Shown: piece after piece, positions 26,915 to 35,747 of the stretch
Layout of the letters: every line of letters starts with the position of its first letter
Numbering within the stretch: position 1 is the stretch's first letter
Assembly (NCBI GenBank): GCA_963854735.1
Contig: OY978111.1
Location: forward strand, 48,001-99,873
Length of the DNA: 51,873 nt
DNA from: Marvania coccoides
Taxonomy: Eukaryota; Chlorophyta; Trebouxiophyceae; Chlorellales; Chlorellaceae
Direction: 5' to 3'
The notes under the pieces: model-generated
Database searches by the model: none
Told to the model about the DNA's origin: nothing
What the model saw: only the letters and a program-made list of their open reading frames with translations
Made by a program: the position numbers and the translations under genes

Positions 26915-28342
26915 ATGGCTCCACAAACTGAAACTAAAGCAACTGCTGGATTTAAAGCAGGTGTAAAAGACTATCGTTTAACTTACTATACTCCTGATTA
27001 TCAACCAAAAGATACTGATATTCTTGCAGCATTTCGTATGTCACCTCAACCAGGTGTTCCTGCTGAAGAAGCTGGTGCTGCTGTAGCTGCAGAATCATCA
27101 ACTGGTACTTGGACTACAGTATGGACTGATGGTTTAACTAGTTTAGATCGTTATAAAGGTCGTTGTTACGACATCGAACCAGTTCCTGGTGAAGAAAACC
27201 AATATATTGCATATGTTGCATATCCTTTAGATTTATTTGAAGAAGGTTCTGTAACAAACTTATTTACGTCAATCGTAGGTAACGTATTTGGTTTCAAAGC
27301 TCTTCGTGCATTACGTTTAGAAGATCTTCGTATTCCACCAGCATACGCTAAAACTTTCCAAGGACCTCCTCATGGTATCCAAGTTGAGCGTGACAAACTA
27401 AACAAGTACGGTCGTGCTTTATTAGGTTGTACAATTAAACCGAAATTAGGTCTTTCTGCGAAAAACTACGGTCGTGCTGTATACGAATGTTTACGTGGTG
27501 GTCTTGACTTTACAAAAGATGATGAAAACGTAAACTCTCAACCATTCATGCGTTGGAGAGATCGTTTCTTATTCGTTGCTGAAGCGATTTACAAATCTCA
27601 AGCTGAAACTGGTGAAATTAAAGGTCACTATTTAAATGCTACAGCTGCTACATCTGAAGAGATGCTAAAACGTGCTGCTTGTGCTAAAGATCTTGGTGTA
27701 CCAATTATCATGCACGATTACTTAACTGGTGGTTTTACTGCAAACACTAGTTTAGCTCATTATTGTCGTGATAATGGTCTTTTACTTCACATTCACCGTG
27801 CGATGCACGCTGTAATTGACCGTCAAAGAAACCATGGTATTCACTTCCGTGTTTTAGCTAAAGCTCTTCGTTTATCAGGTGGTGATCATTTACACTCTGG
27901 TACTGTTGTAGGTAAACTAGAAGGTGAACGTGAAGTAACTCTAGGTTTCGTTGATTTAATGCGTGATGACTACGTAGAAAAAGATCGTAGTCGTGGTATT
28001 TATTTTACACAAGATTGGGCTTCTTTACCAGGTGTTATGCCGGTAGCATCAGGTGGTATTCACGTATGGCATATGCCAGCGCTTGTAGAAATCTTTGGTG
28101 ATGACGCTTGTTTACAATTCGGTGGTGGTACTTTAGGTCACCCTTGGGGTAACGCTCCAGGTGCTGCTGCAAACCGTGTAGCTTTAGAAGCATGTGTACA
28201 AGCTCGTAACGAAGGTCGTGATCTTGCGCGTGAAGGTGGTGATGTAATTCGTGCTGCATGCAAATGGAGTCCAGAATTAGCTGCTGCTTGTGAAGTTTGG
28301 AAAGAAATTAAATTTGAATTCGAAACTATCGATACTCTTTAA
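26915..28342 (+). CDS. rbcL: Rubisco large subunit
   Basis: Catalytic subunit of ribulose-1,5-bisphosphate carboxylase/oxygenase. The 475-residue product has the standard green-lineage length. Active-site parts are intact: Lys175 in [11 protein letters not shown], the carbamylated Lys201 with Asp203 and Glu204 in [16 protein letters not shown], His294 in [11 protein letters not shown], loop 6 [11 protein letters not shown] with Lys334, and the C-terminal [12 protein letters not shown]. Codons are strongly biased to T-ending forms (GGT, CGT, GCT), unlike the rpo genes, as expected for high expression. It stands alone on the plus strand, with a strong 3' hairpin. Confidence 0.99.
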   Translation: MAPQTETKATAGFKAGVKDYRLTYYTPDYQPKDTDILAAFRMSPQPGVPAEEAGAAVAAESSTGTWTTVWTDGLTSLDRYKGRCYDIEPVPGEENQYIAYVAYPLDLFEEGSVTNLFTSIVGNVFGFKALRALRLEDLRIPPAYAKTFQGPPHGIQVERDKLNKYGRALLGCTIKPKLGLSAKNYGRAVYECLRGGLDFTKDDENVNSQPFMRWRDRFLFVAEAIYKSQAETGEIKGHYLNATAATSEEMLKRAACAKDLGVPIIMHDYLTGGFTANTSLAHYCRDNGLLLHIHRAMHAVIDRQRNHGIHFRVLAKALRLSGGDHLHSGTVVGKLEGEREVTLGFVDLMRDDYVEKDRSRGIYFTQDWASLPGVMPVASGGIHVWHMPALVEIFGDDACLQFGGGTLGHPWGNAPGAAANRVALEACVQARNEGRDLAREGGDVIRAACKWSPELAAACEVWKEIKFEFETIDTL

Positions 28343-28383
28343 TTTTCTTTTTACTATTCATTCTCGATTTTATTGAGAAACGT

Positions 28384-28413
28384 CTTTCCCTTCGGTAATT
28401 CCCGAAGGGAAGG
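28384..28413 (+). terminator. 3' hairpin after rbcL
   Basis: TCCCTTCGG (28387-28395) and CCGAAGGGA (28402-28410) form a perfect 9-bp G+C-rich stem, extended outwards to 28384-28413 with one G-U pair. It lies about 42 bases after the rbcL stop, where plastid rbcL mRNAs usually end. Confidence 0.8.
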
Positions 28414-28646
28414 GTTATTAAATTTTTTGTTGAAAAATACCTTTTTTTAGCGATTGTAATATAAAAAAATCTTGGGTGATTGAAAAGGCCGGGAATTTAA
28501 CTTTTAGCAACCAGTGCAAAGGGCTGCGTAGGAACTCTTTGAGAGGCACATTAGCTAGACTTATAATAAGGTCCGCTTAATATCTCGGTTTTATCTGCTG
28601 ATGCATAAAATACCCATATTTTATGGTCAAGCGATAAAATGAATGC

Positions 28647-28677
28647 CTAGCAATGAAAATCTGAGTTTCATTGCTAG
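28647..28677 (-). terminator. 3' hairpin after petD
   Basis: CTAGCAATGAAA (28647-28658) and TTTCATTGCTAG (28666-28677) form a perfect 12-bp stem with a 7-base loop, 41 bases past the petD stop on the minus strand. In Chlamydomonas such a petD 3' inverted repeat is needed for mRNA stability, so the role is likely here too. Confidence 0.75.
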
Positions 28678-28718
28678 AAGGACAAAACAAATTTTTAATT
28701 CTTCATTAACAAAAAGAT

Positions 28719-29201
28719 TTAAAATAAACCTAATGTTAATGAAATATCAATTGGTAATGCCGCACCAATTCCTAACCAAACAGCTACCACTGTTCCTAAA
28801 AGGAAGACAGTCATCGCTACTGGTCGACGAAATGGGTTTTGGAATTTATTAATGCTCTCAATAAAAGGAACAGTAATTAAACCTGCTGGCACTGCTGCCA
28901 TTAAAAGTACTCCTAATAATTTATTAGGAACTGTGCGTAAAATTTGGAATACAGGATAGAAATACCATTCAGGTAAAATTTCTAATGGTGTTGCAAAAGG
29001 ATTTGCTGGTTCACCCATTGCTGCTGGGTCTAAAACTGATAATCCAATTAGACACGCAAATGTCCCGAAAATTACAACTGGGAAAATATAAAGTAAATCA
29101 TTTGGCCATGCAGGTTCACCATAATAATTATGGCCCATGCCTTTGGCTAGTTTTGCTCGTAATACTGGATCCGATAAATCTGGTTTTTTTGTAACCGCCA
29201 T
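28719..29201 (-). CDS. petD: Cytochrome b6f subunit IV
   Basis: Three-helix subunit that with cytochrome b6 forms the quinol-oxidising core. From the ATG at 29201 the product is 160 residues, the usual length. It starts [20 protein letters not shown] and has the conserved [20 protein letters not shown], the PEWY motif within [20 protein letters not shown], and three hydrophobic helices. The frame is open upstream to 29294 without conservation. It lies downstream of petB on the same strand and is intronless. Confidence 0.98.
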   Translation of the reverse strand: MAVTKKPDLSDPVLRAKLAKGMGHNYYGEPAWPNDLLYIFPVVIFGTFACLIGLSVLDPAAMGEPANPFATPLEILPEWYFYPVFQILRTVPNKLLGVLLMAAVPAGLITVPFIESINKFQNPFRRPVAMTVFLLGTVVAVWLGIGAALPIDISLTLGLF

Positions 29202-29355
29202 AGTTTCAACTCCGTGATGTTTATAAAAATAAAATACTGTTTCTTTTGCGCTCATTGTTGGCCTTTGCCCGCAATCCGTGCATTGTGCGACCAAAAGGGC
29301 TGCGACGCTCAGCTTCGCAGAAGGTCACTCAAACAAATGAGCACAACTAATTCGA

Positions 29356-30003
29356 TTAAAGAGGTCCGGAAATCCCTTGTTTTCGGATCATTAAGAAATG
29401 CATAAGCATAAACACTGCTGTAAGAAGTGGTAATACAAATGTATGTAAACTATAGAATCGAGTTAAAGTCGCTTGACCTACACCAACACCACCACGTAAA
29501 ATCTCTACTAAACCCGGCCCAATAACCGGAATCGCATCAGGTACACCTGTTACAATTTTTACAGCCCAATAGCCAATTTGATCCCATGGTAATGAATATC
29601 CAGTTACTCCAAAAGAAACTGTACATACAGCCATAATGACACCTGTTACCCAAGTAAGTTCACGTGGTTTTTTGAATCCACCAGTTAGGTATACACGGAA
29701 TACGTGAAGCACCATCATTAATACCATCATACTTGCTGACCAACGGTGAATTGAACGAATTAGCCATCCGAAATTTACATCAGTCATAATGTATTGCACT
29801 GAATTAAATGCTTCAGCAACCGTTGGACGATAATAAAACGTCATGGCAAATCCTGTAGCTACTTGTACTAAAAAACAAGTAAAAGTAATTCCACCGATAC
29901 AATAAAAAATATTTACATGAGGCGGAACGTATTTACTTGAAATATCATCACCAATTGCTTGAATTTCAAGACGTTCCTCAAACCAATCAAAAACCTTCGA
30001 CAT
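29356..30003 (-). CDS. petB: Cytochrome b6
   Basis: Heme-bearing core of the cytochrome b6f complex. The 215-residue product has the normal length. [20 protein letters not shown] starts it, Cys35 (in [13 protein letters not shown]) is the site for covalent heme c-n attachment, and the four heme-b His lie in [20 protein letters not shown] and around [19 protein letters not shown]. The gene is intronless. It sits between clpP and petD, and a petB-petD transcript is expected. Confidence 0.99.
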   Translation of the reverse strand: MSKVFDWFEERLEIQAIGDDISSKYVPPHVNIFYCIGGITFTCFLVQVATGFAMTFYYRPTVAEAFNSVQYIMTDVNFGWLIRSIHRWSASMMVLMMVLHVFRVYLTGGFKKPRELTWVTGVIMAVCTVSFGVTGYSLPWDQIGYWAVKIVTGVPDAIPVIGPGLVEILRGGVGVGQATLTRFYSLHTFVLPLLTAVFMLMHFLMIRKQGISGPL

Positions 30004-30091
30004 ATGAATTTGAATTATTTTCTCTGCATAAGGCAGAGTTGATTTAAAACCACAATTAGGCTGAGTATTTATTTTAAAAAAGATGGGCTGC

Positions 30092-30131
30092 GTCTCTTGC
30101 TTTTCTCAATTGTATTGAGAAAAGCAAGAGG
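30092..30131. repeat. Long hairpin dispersed repeat, loop TGT
   Basis: Left arm GTCTCTTGCTTTT plus CTCAAT, loop TGT at 30111-30113, right arm ATTGAG plus AAAAGCAAGAGGC. The same unit lies at 10084-10123 with loop ACA and with the same flanks in the same direction. It lies between clpP and petB, so it would be in the leader of petB if that gene is read from the clpP promoter. Confidence 0.85.
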
Positions 30132-30165
30132 CACATTAGCTGCGCTTAGCAACCTAAATATATCA

Positions 30166-30774
30166 TTAGGCGCTTTTCGACCATTTGGTATCTACTGCGA
30201 CTTGATCAATTAGTCCGTAGTCTTTTGCTTCACGTGCTGATAAGAATTGATCTCGATCCATATCTCGCGAAATCCGACTTAATGATTGACCAGTACGTTC
30301 TGCATAAATTTGTCCAACTTGGCGACGAATTCGCATCACTTCTTCAGACTCGGATAAAACTTCAGATGCTTGGCCTTGACTTCCTCCTTCTGGTTGGTGA
30401 ATCATAATACGAGAATAAGGTAAAGCGATCCGTTTTCCACGGTCACCGCCAGCTAGCACAAATGATGCCATTGAAGCTGCTGTTCCAACACAAATGGTAG
30501 TAACTTCAGATTTAATATAGTTCATTGCATCATACACAGCAATCCCACACGTGACAGAGCCACCTGGAGAATTAATATAAATGTATAAGCCTTTATTTTT
30601 TTCTTCAGCATTTAAATAAAGCATAATACCAATGAGTTGATTTGCCAACTCATCATCTAATTCTTGGCATAAAAATAAGACTCGTTCGCGATAGAGTCGA
30701 TTATACAAATCTACCCATTGTGCGGAAGGTTCACCTGGGAGACGGAATGGGACTTTTGGAACACCAATAGGCAT
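30166..30774 (-). CDS. clpP: ATP-dependent Clp protease proteolytic subunit
   Basis: Serine protease subunit of the stromal Clp complex. The 202-residue product has the catalytic triad in place: Ser101 ([14 protein letters not shown]), His126 ([10 protein letters not shown]) and Asp171 (SRDMDRDQF). [20 protein letters not shown] is the substrate-binding strand. It has no intron and no large insertion sequence, unlike Chlamydomonas clpP1, so its size is bacterial. It is upstream of petB-petD on the minus strand. Confidence 0.98.
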   Translation of the reverse strand: MPIGVPKVPFRLPGEPSAQWVDLYNRLYRERVLFLCQELDDELANQLIGIMLYLNAEEKNKGLYIYINSPGGSVTCGIAVYDAMNYIKSEVTTICVGTAASMASFVLAGGDRGKRIALPYSRIMIHQPEGGSQGQASEVLSESEEVMRIRRQVGQIYAERTGQSLSRISRDMDRDQFLSAREAKDYGLIDQVAVDTKWSKSA

Positions 30775-31420
30775 AATAAAATAAACAGATTTTTTCTATA
30801 CGTTTCTTAATATTTATCGCAGAGACCGTTTCGTAAAGCATCGCAAAGCGAATACAATAAAAAGTCATTGCAAAGTTAAAATTTCTTCTAAAATGCGTTT
30901 TTCAAGGCTGTTTTCTTCTATGTTGAGCTACAAAGCAGCTCAACCGCTAAATATGTCTTGAACCAAAGCTTTTGTAAGGCAAGGTCAGCGACGTTACACT
31001 TTGCAGAAGGGCTCTGATTTAACTTCACTTCGAATATATATACTTTAGTATACGCGAAATAAAGAAAAAAACCAAATAACAGATCTATACTTTCAAAACA
31101 AAAATTAATTTTTTTCTTTTCAAATACTTTTTTACTTTCACTTAGATAAGCCCGAAGTAAACCAATTCTTTTTCGAAAGAAGTAAAAATTCCTCGACAAG
31201 TTTTTCAGAGCATGCTAGCATTGACTACGAGATTCATCCGTCTAGAGACTTCAACTTAAAATCATGTCAGAACTGAAAAGGGGCAGCATTATGGGTTGAA
31301 AATGCTTTGAGATATGATGAGTCTCTCTATTTTTGTTAATAAAATACTTTAATCTTTTTAACGAGTTTATACTCGTTGGCATCGCCGAGGCAATACATCG
31401 GCGATATCATTATTTATCAT
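30775..31420. other. Long spacer between clpP and trnC
   Basis: 646 bases, mostly AT-rich, without a recognised gene. A GTTGAGCT/AGCTCAAC hairpin lies at 30922-30944, GGTCAGCGACGTTACACTTT then GCAGAAGG at about 30985-31012, and a hairpin before trnC at 31381-31405. A 93-codon open frame on the minus strand (30918-31199) has no recognisable relative and its last third is repeat-encoded, so I do not call it a gene. The clpP promoter should be in the left part. Confidence 0.6.
31381..31405 (-). terminator. Hairpin after trnC
   Basis: ATCGCCGA (31381-31388) and TCGGCGAT (31398-31405) pair perfectly over 8 bp. It lies 16 bases past the 3' end of trnC on the minus strand and may mark the end of its transcript. 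Confidence 0.5.
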
Positions 31421-31492
31421 AGGCGGCACCCAGATTCGAACTGGGGACTAGAGGATTTGCAATCCACTGCCTTACCACTTGGCTATACCGCC
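31421..31492 (-). tRNA. trnC-GCA: tRNA-Cys (GCA)
   Basis: 72 bases on the minus strand: acceptor GGCGGTA/TGCCGCC with one T-G pair, D arm GCCAAGTGGTAAGGC, anticodon loop TTGCAAA with anticodon GCA, T arm CCCAG-TTCGAAT-CTGGG, and discriminator T, the U73 identity base of tRNA-Cys. Confidence 0.95.
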
Positions 31493-31797
31493 CAAAGACT
31501 GTGCTTTTAGTTAGCTCGAAAAAGTTTTTGTTTGTCTCCACATAACGTGCGAGTCTTTTCTTCACATAAAGAAAGCTGAGGTCATCTCACTCTCTTCTAA
31601 CCTATTTATGTTGTTTGTGTAAAGAATCTTCACAACGCGACAAATCTAATTGAGAGATTTAAAAATCAGCGAAGCTGCGCTTTACAGAAGAGGGTCGATC
31701 TATTTCGAACCGTTTTCGTTCTGAATTTTTTTTAGGCTAAAGCATCTTGAAGACGTTTTTAAAGAACGTCTTGATATAGTATACCAAAAACCAACGT
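31493..31797. other. Leader region before rpoB
   Basis: 305 bases, no gene. A repeat copy (ATCAGCGAAGCTGCGCTTTA then CAGAAG) lies at about 31668-31693. Close to rpoB, AAGACGTT (31750-31757) and AACGTCTT (31765-31772) form an 8-bp hairpin, followed by a TATAGTATACC stretch. TATAGT at 31775-31780 could be a -10 box but no -35 box fits. Confidence 0.5.
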
Positions 31798-34700
31798 ATG
31801 GCGGATAAAATTACAATTGCATCGAAAGAAACAAAATTTTTTCCAGTCCTCCCAGATTTAGTTGGGCTGCAGTATGGAAGTTTTCAACAATTTGTGGCAA
31901 AAGGGTTTGTGGAAGCATTAAACCCGGTGAATCCATTGATTTGTAAATACGGTGAAAATTCTTTCACACTTCGATTTTTTCCAGAAAAAATTCAATTCAC
32001 ACAACCAAAAGGAACGGAAAAAGATGCTCTAAAGTTTGGGAAAACTTATGGGTGTTGTGTGTATATTCCAACTTTACTCACTTCTACGCAATGGACTGAA
32101 CCTAAAATGGAATGGGTTTTTCTTGGCTTTCTTCCCATTATGACCAAAGCGGGTCACTTTGTTATCAATGGAATTCCCCGCGTAGTTTTATACCAAATGA
32201 TTCGAACACCAGGAGTATATAAACTTTGGAAAGATTCACGCACCGGTGTTCCAACGGTTCGAATCGTACCCGAACAAGGAAGTTGGTTAAATATTACAAT
32301 CGACAAAAAAAACAAGGTTTGGGTCACAACTCGACTTTTACGACGAAAAATTTCCGTTCTAGTGTTTCTCCAAGCTCTCGGCATTTCATTTAAAGAACTA
32401 CAAACTCGACTTGATCAAGCCCATTTATTAAATAAAAGTCTTTTGAAATCGTTAAACACAGACTTAGAATCAACGAAAAAAACACGCCAAGGCCGAATTT
32501 ACGAGCGTGCTAAATTAACTGATCATCCCCAAACACAAGCAGAAGCATGCCGATATATTTATGCACACGTTCAAGAATATTCATCTATTGGACGCGATCA
32601 GCCGATTACAAATGAAACCGCATTGAAATTTTTTCAGACTGTAGTTTGGAATGAAAAGACGCGAAATTTAGGTATTCTTGGTCGTGAACAATTTCGAGGG
32701 AAATTAGGAAGTGTCACTCCAAAACATCACACGTTTGTAACGGCCGATGATATGGTTCGGGCAACAGGTAGTCTACTCGACTTACTTTCTGGGAAAAAAG
32801 GCGATGATATTGATAGTTTAACAAATAAACGTGTTCGTGGGTGTCAAGAATTTTTAAAAGATCAACTTGTTCGAGGAGTAAAGGAATTTGAAGCCGGCTT
32901 CGCACGAAAATTACTTCTTGGTTCTCAAAACGATGTAGATACTGTCTGGAAATACCAAAAATCAAGCTTGGCCAAGTCAGTCAGTAAAGCTTGGAAAAGT
33001 TTTTTCACTAGTGGAACATTAGCTCAATTTTTAGATGAAACTAATCCACTAGCAGAAACTACTCATAAACGCAGAATGACTGTACTTGGGCCTGGTGGGG
33101 TGAGCGGGAAACAAAGTACAATTCAAATTCGCGGTATTCATCCAACCTATTATGGCCGTTTATGTCCAATTGAAACCCCCGAAGGCCAAAACGCTGGGCT
33201 TGTAAATTCATTAACCGTATTTTCTCGACCAAATTTTCTTGGGTTTTTAGAAACACCTTTTTATACGGTGTATCGCGGACAAGTTCAAAAATTAAGCAAT
33301 CCTAAATTTTATGTTCCATCTGATGAATCTTCTTTTCTTTTAGCACCTGCTGATATTGATGTTTCTGAAACATTAACTTTTCCAAAAACTAAGATTCCAG
33401 TTCGAAAAAACTTAAAATTTGAATACGGTATATGGAATCAGATTACAAATCAATCAATCGGGATTTTACAAATGATTTCGATTGCCACGAGCTTAATTCC
33501 ATTTCTTGAACATGATGATGCCAATCGTGCTTTGATGGGCTCGAATATGCAACGTCAGGCTGTTCCGGTGATTCAACCAGACGAACCTTATGTACAAACC
33601 GGTCTTGAAAGTCGTGTGATTTCAGATGTTCAGCATTCAGTGCATACAAATTCTAGTGGGTATATTACTTCCGTAAATGCTCGTAATATAAAAATATATA
33701 CACCATCACAAGCGTTGCCAAGCAATACAATAGATGGTGAAACTTTTGCGCCACTGCGTTTATTTGATAACAAAGAGATAGAAAGAAGCAGCACAGCGAG
33801 TATCGCTATTTCAAAACAAAAGTTTTCTCTCACAACTCGCCACTTTTTCTCTAATACACACCACTTGCCAGTTACTCAACTTCAAAGTCAAATACCACAG
33901 CCTGGATCTTCATCTTCAGTCAAACAAGGACAGCAAAGCTGCCGCATTGTACCAAGAACGGGAGGGTTAAAAAAAACCGTTTCTACGATCGCCTTTGACC
34001 TCTATCAACGCACAAATCAAAGCACATGTAAATCACATCGACCAACAGTTTTTGAAGGGGAATGGGTCCAAAAATTTGATCTTTTAGCGGATGGAGCTGC
34101 GAGTCAAAAAGGAAAAATAGCCTTAGGTAAAAATATTCTTGTCGCGTATTTACCTTGGGAAGGCTATAATTTTGAAGATGCAATTCTAATTAGTGAGCGA
34201 TTAGTACGTGACGACGTTTTTACATCACTGCATCTTGATTATTATGAACTTGAAGTTAAAAATACACAATACGGACTTGAAACAATCACAAGACAACTTC
34301 CTATTGATGTGACTGATTCAGATATGGACCTCCTTCGAATTCAACGTCTGGAATTAAATGGACTTCTGCCCGTTGGCAGTTGGGTTGAAGAAGGTGATTA
34401 TTTAGTTGGCAAAATAACACCAATGAACCCGAAAGGGCCTTCGGTTCATCATCAATATGAAAAATTGTATAACGTGATTATGCAAAGAGAAAACACGACC
34501 GTTCGTAATACAAGTCTTCGAGTTCCAAAAGGAGTTGAAGGTTTTGTATTTGCAGTAGAAGTACTGCCTCCGAAAGAAGCTGATGTGAGTGCTATAGCCC
34601 CAAAAAATGCTATTTTACGTGTTCGCGTGGCTCTTCTTCAACGGCGTAAAATTCAAGTCGGAGATAAAATGGCAGGACGCCATGGAAATAAAGGTATTGT

Positions 34701-35460
34701 TTCAAAGATTTTACCAGAGTATGACATGCCGTATTTACCAGATGGTCGTCCAGTTGATATTGTTTTAAATCCATTGGGAGTGCCTTCTCGAATGAATGTT
34801 GGTCAGATTTTGGAATGTCTTCTTGGGTTAGCAGGGTCGTACTTAAACGAATCATATACTATGAAATTATTCGATGAACAAGTAGGAGCGGAAGCCTCAC
34901 GTAGTTTTGTCTATTCCAAACTATTTGAAGCGTCGGTAAAAACAAGAAATTCATGGCTTTTTGAACCCCATCATCCTGGAAAAATGAAACTTTTTGATGG
35001 CCGAACTGGGCTACCATTTGATCAAGCTATTTCAGTTGGATGTACGTATATGCTGAAATTAGTTCATTTGGTAGATGATAAAATTCATGCTCGTTCAACA
35101 GGACCTTATTCTGCCATAACACAACAACCAGTTCGAGGTCGATCTCGGAAAGGTGGGCAACGTGTCGGAGAAATGGAAGTCTGGGCTTTACAAGCTTATG
35201 GGGCTGCAGCTATTCTTCAAGAACTTTTAACCATTAAATCTGACGATGTTGATGGAAGAAAAGAAGCAGTGTTTCGAATTTATACGAATCAACCAATTCA
35301 ATTCGGACCGCCAGAAAGTTTTCGTGTTTTAATTCGAGAACTTCAAGCATTATGTTTTGATTTAAAATTATTTACAAAACTCCCACCACAGAGCAAATTG
35401 AGCAATCCAAGATTACACGCAAGTTTTGCTGAACTTGAGATTCTTCAAAATCTTACCTAG
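31798..35460 (+). CDS. rpoB: Plastid RNA polymerase beta subunit
   Basis: Catalytic beta subunit of the plastid-encoded polymerase, one uncut 1220-codon frame (it is split in Chlamydomonas). Clear beta signatures: FLDETNPLAETTHKRRMTVL with LGPGGVSG (fork-loop and rifampicin region, about residues 411-435), YGRLCPIETPEGQNAGLVNS, PWEGYNFEDAILISERLV, GDKMAGRHGNKGIVSKILPE (from about 955) and the C-terminal GGQRVGEMEVWALQAYGAA. It is longer than land-plant RpoB because of insertions, one at about 690-745 being Ser/Gln-rich and containing a repeat motif (about 33928-33960). It leads rpoB-rpoC1-rpoC2. Confidence 0.98.
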   Translation: MADKITIASKETKFFPVLPDLVGLQYGSFQQFVAKGFVEALNPVNPLICKYGENSFTLRFFPEKIQFTQPKGTEKDALKFGKTYGCCVYIPTLLTSTQWTEPKMEWVFLGFLPIMTKAGHFVINGIPRVVLYQMIRTPGVYKLWKDSRTGVPTVRIVPEQGSWLNITIDKKNKVWVTTRLLRRKISVLVFLQALGISFKELQTRLDQAHLLNKSLLKSLNTDLESTKKTRQGRIYERAKLTDHPQTQAEACRYIYAHVQEYSSIGRDQPITNETALKFFQTVVWNEKTRNLGILGREQFRGKLGSVTPKHHTFVTADDMVRATGSLLDLLSGKKGDDIDSLTNKRVRGCQEFLKDQLVRGVKEFEAGFARKLLLGSQNDVDTVWKYQKSSLAKSVSKAWKSFFTSGTLAQFLDETNPLAETTHKRRMTVLGPGGVSGKQSTIQIRGIHPTYYGRLCPIETPEGQNAGLVNSLTVFSRPNFLGFLETPFYTVYRGQVQKLSNPKFYVPSDESSFLLAPADIDVSETLTFPKTKIPVRKNLKFEYGIWNQITNQSIGILQMISIATSLIPFLEHDDANRALMGSNMQRQAVPVIQPDEPYVQTGLESRVISDVQHSVHTNSSGYITSVNARNIKIYTPSQALPSNTIDGETFAPLRLFDNKEIERSSTASIAISKQKFSLTTRHFFSNTHHLPVTQLQSQIPQPGSSSSVKQGQQSCRIVPRTGGLKKTVSTIAFDLYQRTNQSTCKSHRPTVFEGEWVQKFDLLADGAASQKGKIALGKNILVAYLPWEGYNFEDAILISERLVRDDVFTSLHLDYYELEVKNTQYGLETITRQLPIDVTDSDMDLLRIQRLELNGLLPVGSWVEEGDYLVGKITPMNPKGPSVHHQYEKLYNVIMQRENTTVRNTSLRVPKGVEGFVFAVEVLPPKEADVSAIAPKNAILRVRVALLQRRKIQVGDKMAGRHGNKGIVSKILPEYDMPYLPDGRPVDIVLNPLGVPSRMNVGQILECLLGLAGSYLNESYTMKLFDEQVGAEASRSFVYSKLFEASVKTRNSWLFEPHHPGKMKLFDGRTGLPFDQAISVGCTYMLKLVHLVDDKIHARSTGPYSAITQQPVRGRSRKGGQRVGEMEVWALQAYGAAAILQELLTIKSDDVDGRKEAVFRIYTNQPIQFGPPESFRVLIRELQALCFDLKLFTKLPPQSKLSNPRLHASFAELEILQNLT

Positions 35461-35747
35461 TGGTTATATACTTGAGTCCTTTTTTCAAAGCGAAGCGTCG
35501 CTGACTTTTTAGATACCTCTAGAATTGTTTGAGAGTATGTTACAGCAATGCTACGCTGTCTATAATTTTTATTTTTTACACAAACATAGAAGCACGTCTT
35601 ATTTAATCCACTTAAGTTAAAAAAGTTTTTAAATATACAGCTAATGTAAGGTTTTACTTTACGACGCTGCACTTCTCGAAGAGATGATATTGCTTCTTGT
35701 TTATAGTTTTTAACTATAAACAAGAAAAAAAAAAAAGAGGTTTTTCG

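Larger units (their letters stand above)
28343..28718. other. Spacer between convergent rbcL and petD
   Basis: 376 bases without a gene. It holds the rbcL 3' hairpin at the left and the petD 3' hairpin at the right. Between them is a repeat block with GAGAGGCACATTAGCTAGAC (about 28540) and GCATAAAATACCCATATTTTATG (about 28602), the latter like elements near 13717 and 17087. Confidence 0.7.

Noticed and set aside
30918..31199. Minus-strand open frame of 93 codons between clpP and trnC
   Set aside because: Lys/Phe-rich as expected from AT-rich DNA, no known relative, and the C-terminal third is encoded by dispersed repeats. I cannot exclude it fully; a homology search and RNA-seq would decide.
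32154..34855. Minus-strand open frames inside rpoB
   Set aside because: They are shadows of the long, well-conserved rpoB frame.
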